From: Gnetum montanum
Lineage: Eukaryota; Streptophyta; Gnetopsida; Gnetales; Gnetaceae
NCBI GenBank assembly: GCA_015680685.1
Contig: MNCI01010839.1
Span: 1,371,211-1,435,210, forward strand
Reading direction: 5' to 3'
DNA: 64,000 nucleotides
Shown here: in pieces, positions 44,544 to 55,832 of the stretch
How positions within the stretch are numbered: the stretch's first letter is position 1
Layout of the letters: each line of letters begins with the position of its first letter
Notes under the pieces: generated by a model
Database searches by the model: none
Told to the model about the DNA's origin: nothing
The model's input: only the letters and a program-made list of their open reading frames with translations
Translations under genes and position numbers: made by a program

Positions 44544-45599
44544 CCTACATATCAACCACAAGCATATTAAGTGGTACATGGGTAAAAGTGAATAAATAAT
44601 GTTAAAATTCCATAAAACATATGCAAATCCAATGCAATTAAGGCCATCCAAGGTCATTAATGAGATGAGGTTAATTTGGAAAAGTGAAACAGAGGTGAAC
44701 AAAGTCAAACAAGGGGAAAGATAAGAAGTGAGGCCACAAATGATTAATAAAGATTACAATTTTGTCAATTTAAGGCCTTAGTAGGCCATAATGCTAGTTT
44801 ATAGTCTTGGTGGACTATGATGCTAGTTTAAGGCATTAGCGGTCCATGGTCACATGCTGTCAAACAGTGGTGAGGGAAGGTCAAACCCCACTATTTGATA
44901 TCATTTAAATGCTAGAAGGTCAAATAGAGTTGTAATAAGGAAAACAATGTACATATAGGGCTTTATAGAGGCCATAGAAGGTCAACCATGTCAATAAGTC
45001 AACATAAGTCCAAAATAAGCTAAAACATTATATAATAAGTTAAAAATCAAGCAAATTAGGCTATATCTAATAAAATTTGATTAATATAGGTAAAAATGGT
45101 TAGGTTTTGCTAGTTTTAGACCTTAGAAAACCATGTTTTAAAGCTACAAGGCTATTAGGTGAGTTTAGACACTAATCTGGGTTGTTTAGACCAAAAAATC
45201 AAGTGCTTTGAGGCTTCAATGCTAGGCTCAGCATGGAAATAGGGACCCTTAGTATGGATACTAAGGAAAATATGTTTTGGAATGTTTAGAGGTCAAAAAT
45301 TAAGGTCTTCAAACCTTCCCAAGGTTGCATAGGGTTAGGCCCATCAAAATTGGGTGCTTCGAAGGTCTATAAAGGCCAAAAAGCAAGTCTTGAAGTCTTC
45401 TCCCCTTGTTTCCATAATGGCTAGCATGGAAAATATGGGGGCTAGCATGGGGAACCAAAATCCAAGAAAAAATAAGGTTAGACATGATCAAATAGGTGGT
45501 TAGAGACTAGATCTGAAACTTGGGCATCTTCTGGCTTTGTTTTGAGGTAATTCAAGGTTGTTTTGAGGTAATTCAAGGTCATTTTGAGGGCCAATAGGT
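44544..45599 (-). repeat. Element A: spacer with GTTTAAGGC repeats
   Basis: The cluster at 44765-44850 has three units of (A/G)GGCC(T/A)TAGTAGGCCATAATGCTAGTTTA, on A's own strand TAAACTAGC..GGCC. The remaining kilobase is AT-rich with GGTCAAAA motifs and shows no coding signal. Confidence 0.55.
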
Positions 45600-48100
45600 G
45601 TTGAAATGACTCTCTCCTTTCTTCGACATTGATGCTTCCATGCTTAGCATGGAAAATAAGGGGGAGTAAATTTTTGACCCATTATACCCTTAATCAACTT
45701 TGCATGTTAGCCCTTGGGGCTACTGGGGTCGAGGACTTGTGTTTTTCCTTATTTTTTGGAAATTTTGAGCATTCTCAAGTGGTTTTTTTAGCTTTTCCTA
45801 TTTCTTCCACCTTGAAGCTTCCATGCTTAGTGTAGAAAAAAAGGGAGTGAATTTTTGATCCATTTTACCCTTAATCATCTTTACATGTTAGCCCTTGGGG
45901 CTACTGGGGTCAAGGACTTGGGTCTGGCCTCAAGTTTTGGTAATGTTGGGCACCCCTAAGTCATTTTTTTGGCTTCCTCACTTTCTTCCATGCTCAACAT
46001 GGAAAATAAGGGGGAGTGGATTTTTGACCCATTTCCCCCTTAATTTACTTTCCATGTTAGCCCTTGGGGCTACCAGGGTTGAGGACTTGGGTTTGGCCTC
46101 AAGTTTTGGTAATTTTGGGCATTCCCAAATGGTTTTTTGGATTCCCCCTTTCTTCCACACTGAGGCATCCATGATTAGTATGAAAAATAAGGGGAAGTGG
46201 ATTTTTGACCAATTTTGACCTTAATCAACTTTGCATGTTAGCCTCTGAGGCTACCAGGGTTGAGGATTATGGTTTGGTCTTAAGTTTTGGTAATTTTTGG
46301 CATTCTCAAGTGGTTTTTTTCACTTACCTCCTTTCTTCCATGATGAGACATCCATGCTTAGTGTGGAAAACAAAGGGGAGTGGGTTGTTGACCCATTTTT
46401 CCCTCAATCGACTTTGCATGTTAGCCCCCAAGGCTACTAGGGTTGAGGATTGAGGTTTTGTTTTAAGTTTTGGCAAATTTGGGCATTTCCAAATGGTTTT
46501 TTTTTGGATTTTCCCTTTCTTCCATTTTTAGTGTGGAAAATAAGGGGGAGTGAATTTTGGACCCATTTTAACCTCAATCTACTTTGCATGTCAACCTTCG
46601 GGGTTTCCCAGGTTAAGGATTGAGGTTTGGAGCCAAAAATGATCATTTTAGATGTTTTTTAGGTGGTTTTGGACCTTCCCCATTTTTCCACACTAGGGCT
46701 TCCATACTTAGTGTGGAAAATTTGGGGAAAGGCTTTTCAATGCTTTATGGCCACTTTTGATCATGCACACAAGCTTCTAAGGCTGCTAGCGATGATGGTC
46801 AATGCCTAGCATTAAAACTTGGATGTCCTAGAGGTTGATAAGTGGCTTCTAGGCTCCCCACATTTTTTCACATTGGGGCTTCCATGCTCAGTGTGGAAAA
46901 ATGGGGAAGAAGATATTTGGTAATTTTGGCTAATTTTGACAGTGCATGCAAGTTTCTGGGGTTTCTGGCAATGACTATTACTACTTGATGTTACACTTTT
47001 GTTGTTTCAAGGTTGAAAAGGCATTTTTTTGGACTTCCCCCATTTTCACCATGCTGGGGCTTCCAAGGTTAGCATGAAAAATTAGGGGAAAATATTTTTG
47101 ATCACTTTTGACCACTATCAATTATGCATGCAAGCCCCTAAGGTTGCTGGTGTTTGCTACTATCATCCCCCATTTTCACCATGCTGGGGCTTCCAAGGTC
47201 AGCATGAAAAATTAGGGGAAAATATTTTTGATCACTTTTGACCACTATCAATTATGCATGCAAGCCCCTAAGGTTGCTGGTGTTTGCTACTATCATCCCC
47301 CATTTTCACCATGCTGGGGCTTCCAAGGTCAGCATGAAAAATTAGGGGAAAATATTTTTGATCACTTTTGANGGCCCCTAGGTTGCTGGTGTCAATGGCT
47401 ACTATCCGATGTTGAAATTTGCCTCTTTCAAGGCTCATAAGCCATTTTTTGGACTTCCCCCTCTTTCCATGCTAGGGCTTTGATGCTCAGCATGGAAAGT
47501 TTGGGGGAAACATTTTTTAGTCATTTTTTATCTATCTAGCCATGCATGAGTGCTCACAGGATTGCCAGCATTGATCAATAGTGCCTAAGGTCAAAATCTA
47601 GTCATTTTAGGGGTTGTGATGGGGTTTTTAGGCTTCCCCCATTTTTTCCACACTAGGGGTGAAAATATTAGCATGGAATAGGTCCCTTGAACTAATAAAG
47701 TCATATCTAGGCCAAATCTGTGGCTAATCGACCATGCATGAGAACCTCTAGGGTTGCTAGTGTCGACAGTCAATGTTGGGTGTTAAGATTTGATAGGTTG
47801 GAGGCTTCTAAGTGCCTCATGCAACTTTTCACCTTTCTCCCATGTTGGTAATGGTGGTCCCATTGTGGATGAGAGGGGGATAATAGATTTGTGACATTTT
47901 GACCTATTTTGGGGCTTTTGGAAGCTTTGGAGGGTTTCAGCAAGGTTTAGGGGTCATCGAGCATCAAGAAATGGTCATTAGGTCACAAATTTATGTCATT
48001 TTTATCTTCCTCCCTCTCTCCATGTGAAGGGTAAGAGGCTCAAGATGGAAGAACTCTCCCCTAGCATGGAAAACACCAAACCCTAGGTTTTGATCAATTT
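45600..48100 (+). repeat. Element A: array of about fourteen hairpin-bearing units
   Basis: Diverged units of roughly 130-190 bases. Each carries a palindrome like TTCCATGCTTAGCATGGAA (45636 ff.), a run AGGGGGAGTG, TTTTTGACCCATTTT and GCATGTTAGCCCTTGGGGCTACT. Palindrome starts: about 45637, 45820, 45988, 46167, 46350, 46522, 46690, 46867, 47045, 47175, 47305, 47465, 47650, 47845. The same CATGCT/AGCATG words occur in A's LTRs. The array lies upstream of the antisense gene at 48861. Confidence 0.7.
47037..47375 (+). repeat. 130-bp tandem triplication
   Basis: Starts at 47041, 47171 and 47301 repeat the same 130-base unit (CATTTTCACCATGCTGGGGC...) with one visible mismatch between the first and second copies. 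The third is cut by an N at 47372. They are far more alike than other units of the array, so they are recent, or an assembly artefact around the N. Confidence 0.85.
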
Positions 48101-48860
48101 TGACTAGTTTCAACTAGGTTTGTTGAGGTTTCAAGGTTTTCGAAGATTCTTGGAGGGGTTCTAGGTCATGTGGGGCCCACTTTGGGATTAAATTTATGCT
48201 AGATGAATGTTTGAAAAGTAAGAGTGAGTGTTACCCCCCTTATTCTACATTGGGCACTAGTACCCTAGTGTGGAAATCTATGGTACTTAACCATTCTCAT
48301 GTTTTGTCTAAATTTGAAAAGCCAAGGTTGAAGAAGGTAAGTCTAAGTTACTAAAAATAGAAATATATTGTAATGTCAATAAATTTGAAAAATGATAAAC
48401 TTGTTTCCATGTTGGGAATGGTATTCCCAGGGTAGATGCATGGGGGTAAGGTTGTCATAATGGTTTAAGCATTGAAATTGGTAAGTTTGGTCAAAAAGGG
48501 AAGGTGCAGGGTGGGGCCCATCTTTCAAAAATTTTAAATTTTGGAAAGTGAAGTTATTTTCCCCCTAAAACCACTACAAACTAAACTTGCCCCCCTTTTG
48601 CTTTAGTGCACTCATAGTCATGGTGCACTGAATTAGTAGCTAGGGTTTTTGTTTAGGTTTTGGTGGGTTTTATAAGTCAAAATTTGCAAATCTTGCTCAT
48701 AATTTTCATTCTTTAGCTATAGCACATAGGAGGAGAGCTATGGTAGAGATTCTTATGATAGCCACAACTAGTCTTCATTGTGGAAGGCTCCCATCTCCCT
48801 TGCAATCATTGTAGAACTCCCATCTTCTCCTAATTTCTCTCTCTCAACGTTGAGCTTGCC
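48101..48860 (+). promoter_or_regulatory. Upstream region of the antisense gene in element A
   Basis: TATA-like GGGTTTTATAAGTC at about 48666-48679, roughly 190 bases before the ATG at 48861. A long pyrimidine/AT leader follows, with CTCTCTCAACG just before the ATG. No coding signal precedes it. Confidence 0.45.
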
Positions 48861-50850
48861 ATGACACCAAAATAGAGAGGAGGAAAGAGCAAGAACCCTA
48901 TAATCTAGAGGATGGATGAGAAATCAAGGGAGTTATCAAAGGTTCCAAGGCCCATCTCAATTTAGGCTCCATTTTTCATTGCTCCAAGGTAGGCAATTCT
49001 ACCTATTTTTTCCTTTATTTTTATGGTTTCATTATAGTTTTTTGCATTCTAAGTGTTAGGGACGTTTTTTAGATATACTTTTATGGGGAGATTTTGTCAA
49101 AATTTTGACAAAATCCCACCTCCTATTTTGGTTGCTGCCATGTAGATTTATGGTTATTTTGCCACTTTAGCTTTTGTAGGTTTGATTTTGCAAACATGCC
49201 TAATTGTTTTGTGCTTTTTTCCCAAAATCTTGGGGTATGGCCATTTTTTTCAGATCTAGGCATTTGGATTTGTTAAAATTAAATTTTAACAAAATCATAC
49301 CTCATTATTTTGATGTGAATATAAATGATTTTTAATGGTTTCATCTATTTTGACTATTTTAATGGCTATATGAAATTTAGGCTTTGGATCTTTTGAAGTT
49401 TTACCATGAAAAAGAAAGCTAAGTTGTGTACTTTTTCTTGGTAAAACAAATGCATATTTTTGAAATCCAAGGTTGTGTTTGTATCCCTCTATTTAAGGTT
49501 ACCAATGGTTATTGTCTTGTTTGATTTGGCTTTGAAATAAGGGAGTTATGACTATTTTCCTAACGTTGCATAGTTAGGTTATTTGTGATATTGTTGTAAT
49601 TTCATGTAGATTTGTGAAATTTTCATAAGAAAAAAGCTAAGGTTTTTGCTATTTTTTTTCATGGATATGTAGGATTTGGCTTTATCTTTCCAATGGAAGT
49701 GGAATTAGCCTGATTGGATTTAAAATGAATTTTTTATGAATTTTTCCCTAAGGTTGTAGCATACTACCCAAAATAGAAATGGTTGATTTTTTTGATTTTT
49801 CTAAGAGAGTAAAATATTTTTCTATTTTAAGTAAGTTTTTGTTATGGCTTCATGGCTTTTTCCAAGTTTATCATGCTTTTTCTAAATTTGTGCATAGTTT
49901 AGATGTTTTTTTCCAAATTTATGCATAAAATCTATACTAAGATAGTTTTGGCTATAATGTTTTTGGTCATAAAGGATATAAAATATGGTATCAATGTTTA
50001 TATGGAATTTCCCAAGATAATTTAGATAAACACCTAAGAGCTTTTTATAGAAGCTAATTTCACCTCTAACTTAGGGAATTTTCTCTAAATTTGTAAAGAA
50101 ATTCCAATTGGTCATAATGCAAATTTGTGATGAAATTACTTAGTCTAATTTAGATAAACACCTTAGAGATTTTTATAGAGGCTAATTTCACCTCTAACTA
50201 GGTGTTTTGTCTACATTTGCTAAGTAACTCTAATAGGCCATAATGCTTTTGCTTTGAAAGATTGTAATAGTGTCTTTTGTTGAATTCCTTAAGTTTATTA
50301 GATAAACACCTTAGAGCCTTTTACAAAGGCTAATTTCACCTTCGAATAGGATGTTTTCCAAACTTGTTAAGAAATGCTAATTGGTCATGATGTTTTTGTT
50401 TTGCTTTGTGTAGGGCCTTCTTGAGGTCTATTCTCATTATGGTGGAGTTGGTAGGCATTTTGTGCTACATTGGTCATCCCAAGACCAATACTCTGCCACA
50501 TGACATTCATCTTGGGAAGCTCTCTTTGTGATTACAGCTTGGGGCAAGGGACTTCCTTGCCTACCTCCTCAAGAACTTCAGTGTGATGTTGTGGTCACAC
50601 TTGTCCAAAGATATAGCTAGGGTTATTGTGATGAATATCCTTCCACATCTACCCTTGGAAGTCATGGAGTTGGAATCTCCACAGGTTTGATATATATTAT
50701 GCTTTAGTTTATGTTTTGAGTTATGATTTTGGCTATGGGTTGCTAACTGGCTATATGTTATTGCATTTTAAGTTTCAAGGGACATTGGCAGCCCTAGTGG
50801 TGAGGGTGGTAATGAGCCACCACCACCTCCTCTAGATGCTACTAAGTAGT
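48861..50850 (+). pseudogene. Element A: short antisense gene with FCP1/NIF-like domain
   Basis: Opposite to A's own direction. Exon 1 48861-48988: M-T-P-K, basic, 128 bases, donor AAG|GTAGGC, phase 2. Intron 1 48989-50413, AT-rich. Exon 2 50414-50684 (acceptor GTGTAG) is in frame: R-S-I-L-I-M-V-E-L-V-G-I-L-C-Y-I, then F-L-A-Y-L-L-K-N-F-S-V-M-L-W-S-H-L-S, donor CAG|GTTTGA. A probable last exon near 50780 reads, in one frame, G-S-P-S-G-E-G-G-N-E-P-P-P-P-P-L-D-A-T-K and stop (50849), but its join to exon 2 is not certain. The long exons 3-8 of B and C are absent. Exon 1 has three stops and exon 2 one. Confidence 0.7.
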
Positions 50851-51639
50851 CTCCTTCAGTTTAGCTTGCTAGCCATTTATTCTTATTTTTATGTTAACAG
50901 CTATTGTTAGCCAAAACTATGTTTTTGATGATTATTCTTTAACAATTTTGCCATACAGTGTGGCCATGGCTATGTATGTTATGAACACTTACTTTTAAAT
51001 TTAAATATTGGATTTATTTTGGCTATATAAATTTATAGTAGTAAATGTTGTAAATGTTGAAAATGGCTATTTTGATGTTTTTTGGTCATGGCTAATTGAT
51101 GTGATAATAGGCTAAATAAAGAGAGATATAATCATAAAATGGACTTTTGCTAGTTTAGGCCATCATGAGCACAAATTATATTATGTGATTGCAACTACAT
51201 TGCTTGTTTAAGGTCATGGTGGGCCATAATGCTAGTTTAACATCTTTGTGGACAAGAGTGCCAGTTTAGGATCATAGAAGATCATTGTACCAGTTTTAGG
51301 CCTTAGCGAGCCATAGTGCTAGTTTTAGACCTCAGTGGGCTTTAGTGCTAGTTTTAGCCCTTAGTGGCCTTAACTAAAACAAATGCTTTTTAATGTTTAA
51401 AACATAAGTAAAAATGAAAATAAGTTTAGATTTCATGCATAGGCTATGTGCATAAAATAACAAAGATATATTAAATTGAAAAAAAAAAGATAAGGCTTTT
51501 TGGCTATCATTGCATTTGGTCATAAAATCGTAGAAAGGTTAGGGGAAAATTCACCTATGCAGACTCCTCCTAATCTTTTCAAGATTAGGGAATGAGGATA
51601 GCCTACTCTACACAAGATTATATTTACCATTCCCTTTTC
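50851..51639 (-). repeat. Element A: spacer between antisense gene and protease, repeat cluster
   Basis: At 51155-51375 six units of TGCTAGTTT(A/T)(A/G)G(C/A)CCT(T/C)AGTGG..C occur (minus strand: GGCCTAAAACTAGCA). This is the equivalent of 14210-14410 in B. The AT-rich remainder shows no coding signal. Confidence 0.65.
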
Positions 51640-52470
51640 TTAATATGTTGAAAGGGAGTTCATCCCATAGTGTATCACATTCATTGTCATTGTCACTATT
51701 GATCATCTTTGGTTCTTGCTCTTTATGGCTAAGAGCTTCTTCTTAAAGCTCCACTTTGGACCCCTACTCCATGCCCACATTGTTGATAGCTAGAGAGGCT
51801 ATGTTGTCACCATGAATGATGATCTCACCTCCCTCATAAGGAAGGTGAATTTCCTGGTGGATGGACAAGGAGATAGCTCATAATTGAGTGAACCAAGATC
51901 TTCCAAGGATTATGTTATAGCCTAGTGTCTCTTCCACTACCAAGAAGTTTGTAGTGATAGGGATTTTTTCTCTTGATATGAAATCCAAGGAAAGAGACCC
52001 CTTGATGACAACTCTTGATCCATTGAAGGACTTAAGAGCTGTAGTGCTTGTAGGTTGTACTTGCTCTGTTAGGCCTAAGTGTTCAACAATGATGCATGGG
52101 TTGATGTTAGTTGTGGCTCCATAATCAACATGTACCTAATGTATTTTAAATTGTCCTATTCATATGGTTATGAATAGATGGGTTGTGGTAACCTTTCCAC
52201 TCTGGGGATTATCCTTAATTTTGGTATTGCAAAATTTTAAGGGTGTTAACTTTCCCTCCCCTAGTGAGGGAGAAATCATAATTGCATGAATGGATTTCTA
52301 ATTTGTAAGAATATCCTAACTAATAGGTATGGAGGTCAACATTTTGACTAGGACCTCACTATGTGTGGTGGAAGTTATGATCAGGTCATATAAGCTTAAG
52401 GTGGTATCTTTCTACTTCAAAGATTACTTAACTTGGTCCATTACACTAAGGAAGTTTTTTTCATTAGCCA
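51640..52470 (-). pseudogene. Element A: aspartic protease, broken
   Basis: Minus strand: L-S-L-Y-D-L-I-I-T-S-T-T-H block near 52400-52360, then the active site V-D-Y-G-A-T near 52120 (Tyr instead of Ser/Thr/Asp after the catalytic Asp). S-F-N-G-S-R follows near 52030, then F-L-V-V-E-E-T-L-G-Y-N-I-I-L-G-R-S-W-F near 51950-51890, and an acidic tail ending near 51650. Stops interrupt it. Confidence 0.8.
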
Positions 52471-52479
52471 TGGGCTTGT

Positions 52480-54650
52480 TGCCCCAGTTGTGATTTACTT
52501 CCTTCATGCATCCCAAAAGGTGGACTTCAGTTTAATGTTGTGGTTACTATGGCTTCTTTTTGTTATTTTGGTTGTGTTCTTTATTTTCTTCCTATGGCTT
52601 GTTGGTTGAGATGGGGTAGAGGAGGTCATAGGTATAGCTAAAATGGGAGTGGGCTTTGATGGATCCACTTCCTTTCATACTTCTGTCTATTTGTCTCCCT
52701 TGTTATCAAGATTTTGCTTATATTTCCTTCTTTGGTTGGCTAAATCTTTTTGGTTTTCAGCCATTGGCTGTAAGGAAGAGGCAGTGGCATTGGCTACCAC
52801 ATGGGGTTGTTGTGCAACTAGTTGGGCTAGAGCTATTCAGGTTGTATTAGGTTGGGGAACCTTGATGAAAAAAGGTTCCCTTAGGAGGTCTTGAGCTATG
52901 GGAAGTTGAAGAAGCTCTTTTATTATATAGGGGTACTTTGATCATGAATGGGTCTCTTGCAGGTCTTTGATTGTTATCAATGTTGAATGCCAAAATAACA
53001 TAAGGGATATCATTGACATTCAACGGGTCCTTGTAGACTTGCATTAAATAGTTTTGTGGTCGAATTGGGTTAGAGGCATCTAAGAATAGTTTCACCCTAT
53101 TTATCATCCTTTGCAGGTCATCCTTTAGCGTAAAGTAGAAGTCTATATCATGACCAGGTAATTGATGATAATTGCAGAAGTGGTCTAATTTGAAGTATCT
53201 AGGCAATGGGGGATCATCTTTCATTACTTAAGTAGGATCTTTGACTATTGCACATTGTTGCTCATGTTTCTTTCGAGTGGCTTCAATCATTTATTTATGT
53301 TGCATATGCCCACTTCTTAATAGTTGATCAAGAAACTTAGACAATTTTAGTGGCAACTTAGTGTATTTAGACCTATCCTTCCTTTCAAAGTTAGGTTTAC
53401 TTCTTGTCTATGTATGGGTCCTAGAAGTTGACGGTTGGTTATTGAAATCATTGGTGGGGGCCTTGGGTAGGTTGGCCTTCGACCCTTGGTTTGCAATTTT
53501 GTTTTGTTTGGTCATGGTTGATATAGTAGTATTGATCTATTTTCTCTTTTCTATCTCTTCGAGTGCGTTGATTTTTATATGATATGTAGGCTGGATCATG
53601 GCTAGCCTCTATAGCATCCTCTATGTTTTTAGTTTATGAGAACACTTGGGTGAGAGACCAAGGTAGTAAAGTTTTGACTTGAAGTCATTAACTACTTCCT
53701 TGAATATGGTAAATAAGTGGGCTTTGGCTTTGGACTTTGGTATTTCATTCAGTAGTCCATTCCACCATTGAATGAATTTCTGTATAGGTTCTAAGGGTCC
53801 CTGCTTGATCTTCATGAGTTGGTCAAGCATTGTGTTAGGCTTCAAGTTATACTTGAAGCAGTTGACAAACTAGGCTACTAGGTCTTTCAGATAGGATATA
53901 GATCCTCTGGGTAATGCATGATATCAATCAAGTGCTTTTCTAGTTAAATACAGGAAAAACCCTCATTATGGTATGAGGCAATGACTACAAGAGTAAACAT
54001 TCAGATCAAAAGATGATAAGGTGATCATTAGGATCACTTTCTCCATTATATTTGCTAAATTGCAGAATGGGGACACCAGGTGGAAGTGTCAAGGATGGGA
54101 TTATAAGACTTATGCGATCATCTTGGTAGAAGTCCATAACTTTGACAGTTTATGTTGTAGAGGCCTTAAGCCTCTTTAATTCCTCTATTATGTCTTGGAT
54201 CATTTGAAAGGCTTGATCCAAGCCTTGCAATGGCCCCATAGTTTGTGAGGCCTGCACATAAGGATGTGATATCTATTGTTAGGCTTGTGGTCTTGCTATG
54301 GGTTGCATGAAAAAAGGAAAATGTTGCACTATAGTTGTGGCTTGTGGGCCAAACAAGGAAAAGGATTTTTGTGCTGGTACTTGAGGCACATACAGGGAAA
54401 ATGTAGTGTGTGAACCTTGTGTTGCTAGGGTCTCATGGTGGATCCCATGTGTGTAGTTAAAGGATTTTTAGTGGTAAAACTCACCATTGATGATTTTGTA
54501 TTTCATGGTTGTGTTGTAAATGGCATCAATGTATTATAATTTGTTGTTTGTGGCATTGACTAAGTGTGATGTGTTGCTACAATTGGCATGGGGTGCACCA
54601 TGGTAGGGCATGGAGGAGTGGCAGATGGTGGCACCATGCCCATGGATAAA
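52480..54650 (-). pseudogene. Element A: gag, broken
   Basis: Minus strand, start near 54640 with a Met/Pro/His/Thr-rich N-terminal half. The gag core is at about 54000-53620: A-L-D-x-Y-H-A-L-P, F-K-Y-N-L-K-P, M-L-D-Q-L-M-K-I-K-Q-G, F-I-Q-W-W-N-G-L-L-N-E-I, K-S-K-L-Y-Y-L. The knuckle at 53190-53140 reads C-N-Y-H-Q-L-P-G-H-D-I-D-F-Y, last Cys lost. Then L-K-D-D-L-Q-R-M-I and Y-K-D-P-L-N as in C. Many stops. Confidence 0.85.
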
Positions 54651-55805
54651 AAAAAGACATTAGGAGAAGGTTCTAAGATAAAATGAAAGTGGAAAAAAAA
54701 TTGATATACTTACTATAATTAGTAAGTGGGGGATAAGGGGGGTTTACCCCTTTATGAGAAATAGAATATTAGCAATGTTGTATTTAAACCTTTCCTAAGT
54801 TGGCTTCCCAAGTGCCTAAATGTTGGGTATGGTAGGGGGAAAAGAAGAGGGATGAGATAATGGAAAAATCTCACCTTCTTATTCCAACGTTAGAGAGAGG
54901 GAGGGGGATGTTTGAGGACCAAAATGGAAACTTGGTAGTTTCCAAAGATGGCTTTGGTAGGTTTCCAACTCTTGCCAAAAAGAGGGAAAAGTGGATTTGG
55001 TTGGTATGGAAACCAATGTTTATTTAGTGAGAAATATTATTGCAATCAATGATTAAATGTTCACCAAGTCTTCCAAACTAGCTTTTCTCTTGGAATTCAC
55101 AACATATGTTTTGAAATTCCAGCACCCAAACTACCTATGGCTTCCACTGAGGTTTTTGCCAAAGGAGGAGGGATGGCAGCGTTGAATTCCTTGGGAGTTT
55201 TGGCTAAAAAAATGGCTTCTAACTTGAAACAAAAATAGATCTAGATGTAAAATTAGTTTTAAATTTTACCAACATTGGCCTCCCATGCTAGGTATGGTAG
55301 AGGAGGGAAAAAAGGAACTGGGGGTGTGGCGGCATGGGCACCGTGTTGGGGGCACGGTGGGTGGGTGGGTGATGATGGGAATCTCACATCTCTTATTCCA
55401 AGGTTGATGGGGGGAAAGGTTGAAAACTAAAAGTGGAAAGTTAGAATTTTTTCCACTAGAATTGGTTCCAGGCAACTTCTAATTCTCTCAACTTGAAAAA
55501 AATGGGGGGAAAGTCAACTCATGGATAAGTTGAACTGCTTACTTTTAGAAGCTAAAAAATAAAATTTTGGCAATAAAATGAATGGGGAAAAGAAATATCA
55601 ATGTTGATTTTGGGTCTTAGAATTCACAACAAGTGCTATGAAAAACCAAAGGCCAACCACCTACAAATTCCACATTATAGTTTTGGTCACAGGGAAGGGG
55701 AGGAAGAGAAAAATTGATTTATCAAAGGTCTTGGCTATAAAAAATGAAGGAAAAGCTTGAAAATGGCTATGAAAATAATGGATCTAGCTATAGGATTTAG
55801 GCAAA
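54651..55805 (-). other. Element A: untranslated leader
   Basis: No coding similarity. The plus strand carries a G-run cluster at 55348-55369 (GGGGGCACGGTGGGTGGGTG, then GG) with quadruplex-forming layout. Purine-rich stretches alternate with AT-rich sequence elsewhere. Confidence 0.5.
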
Positions 55806-55824
55806 GGCCCTCCTTCTAGTGCCA
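55806..55824 (-). promoter_or_regulatory. Element A: primer-binding site
   Basis: The minus strand reads TGGCACTAGAAGGAGGGCC, the least mutated of the four copies in the window, eight bases after the LTR end. Confidence 0.85.
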
Positions 55825-55832
55825 AGAAAAAC

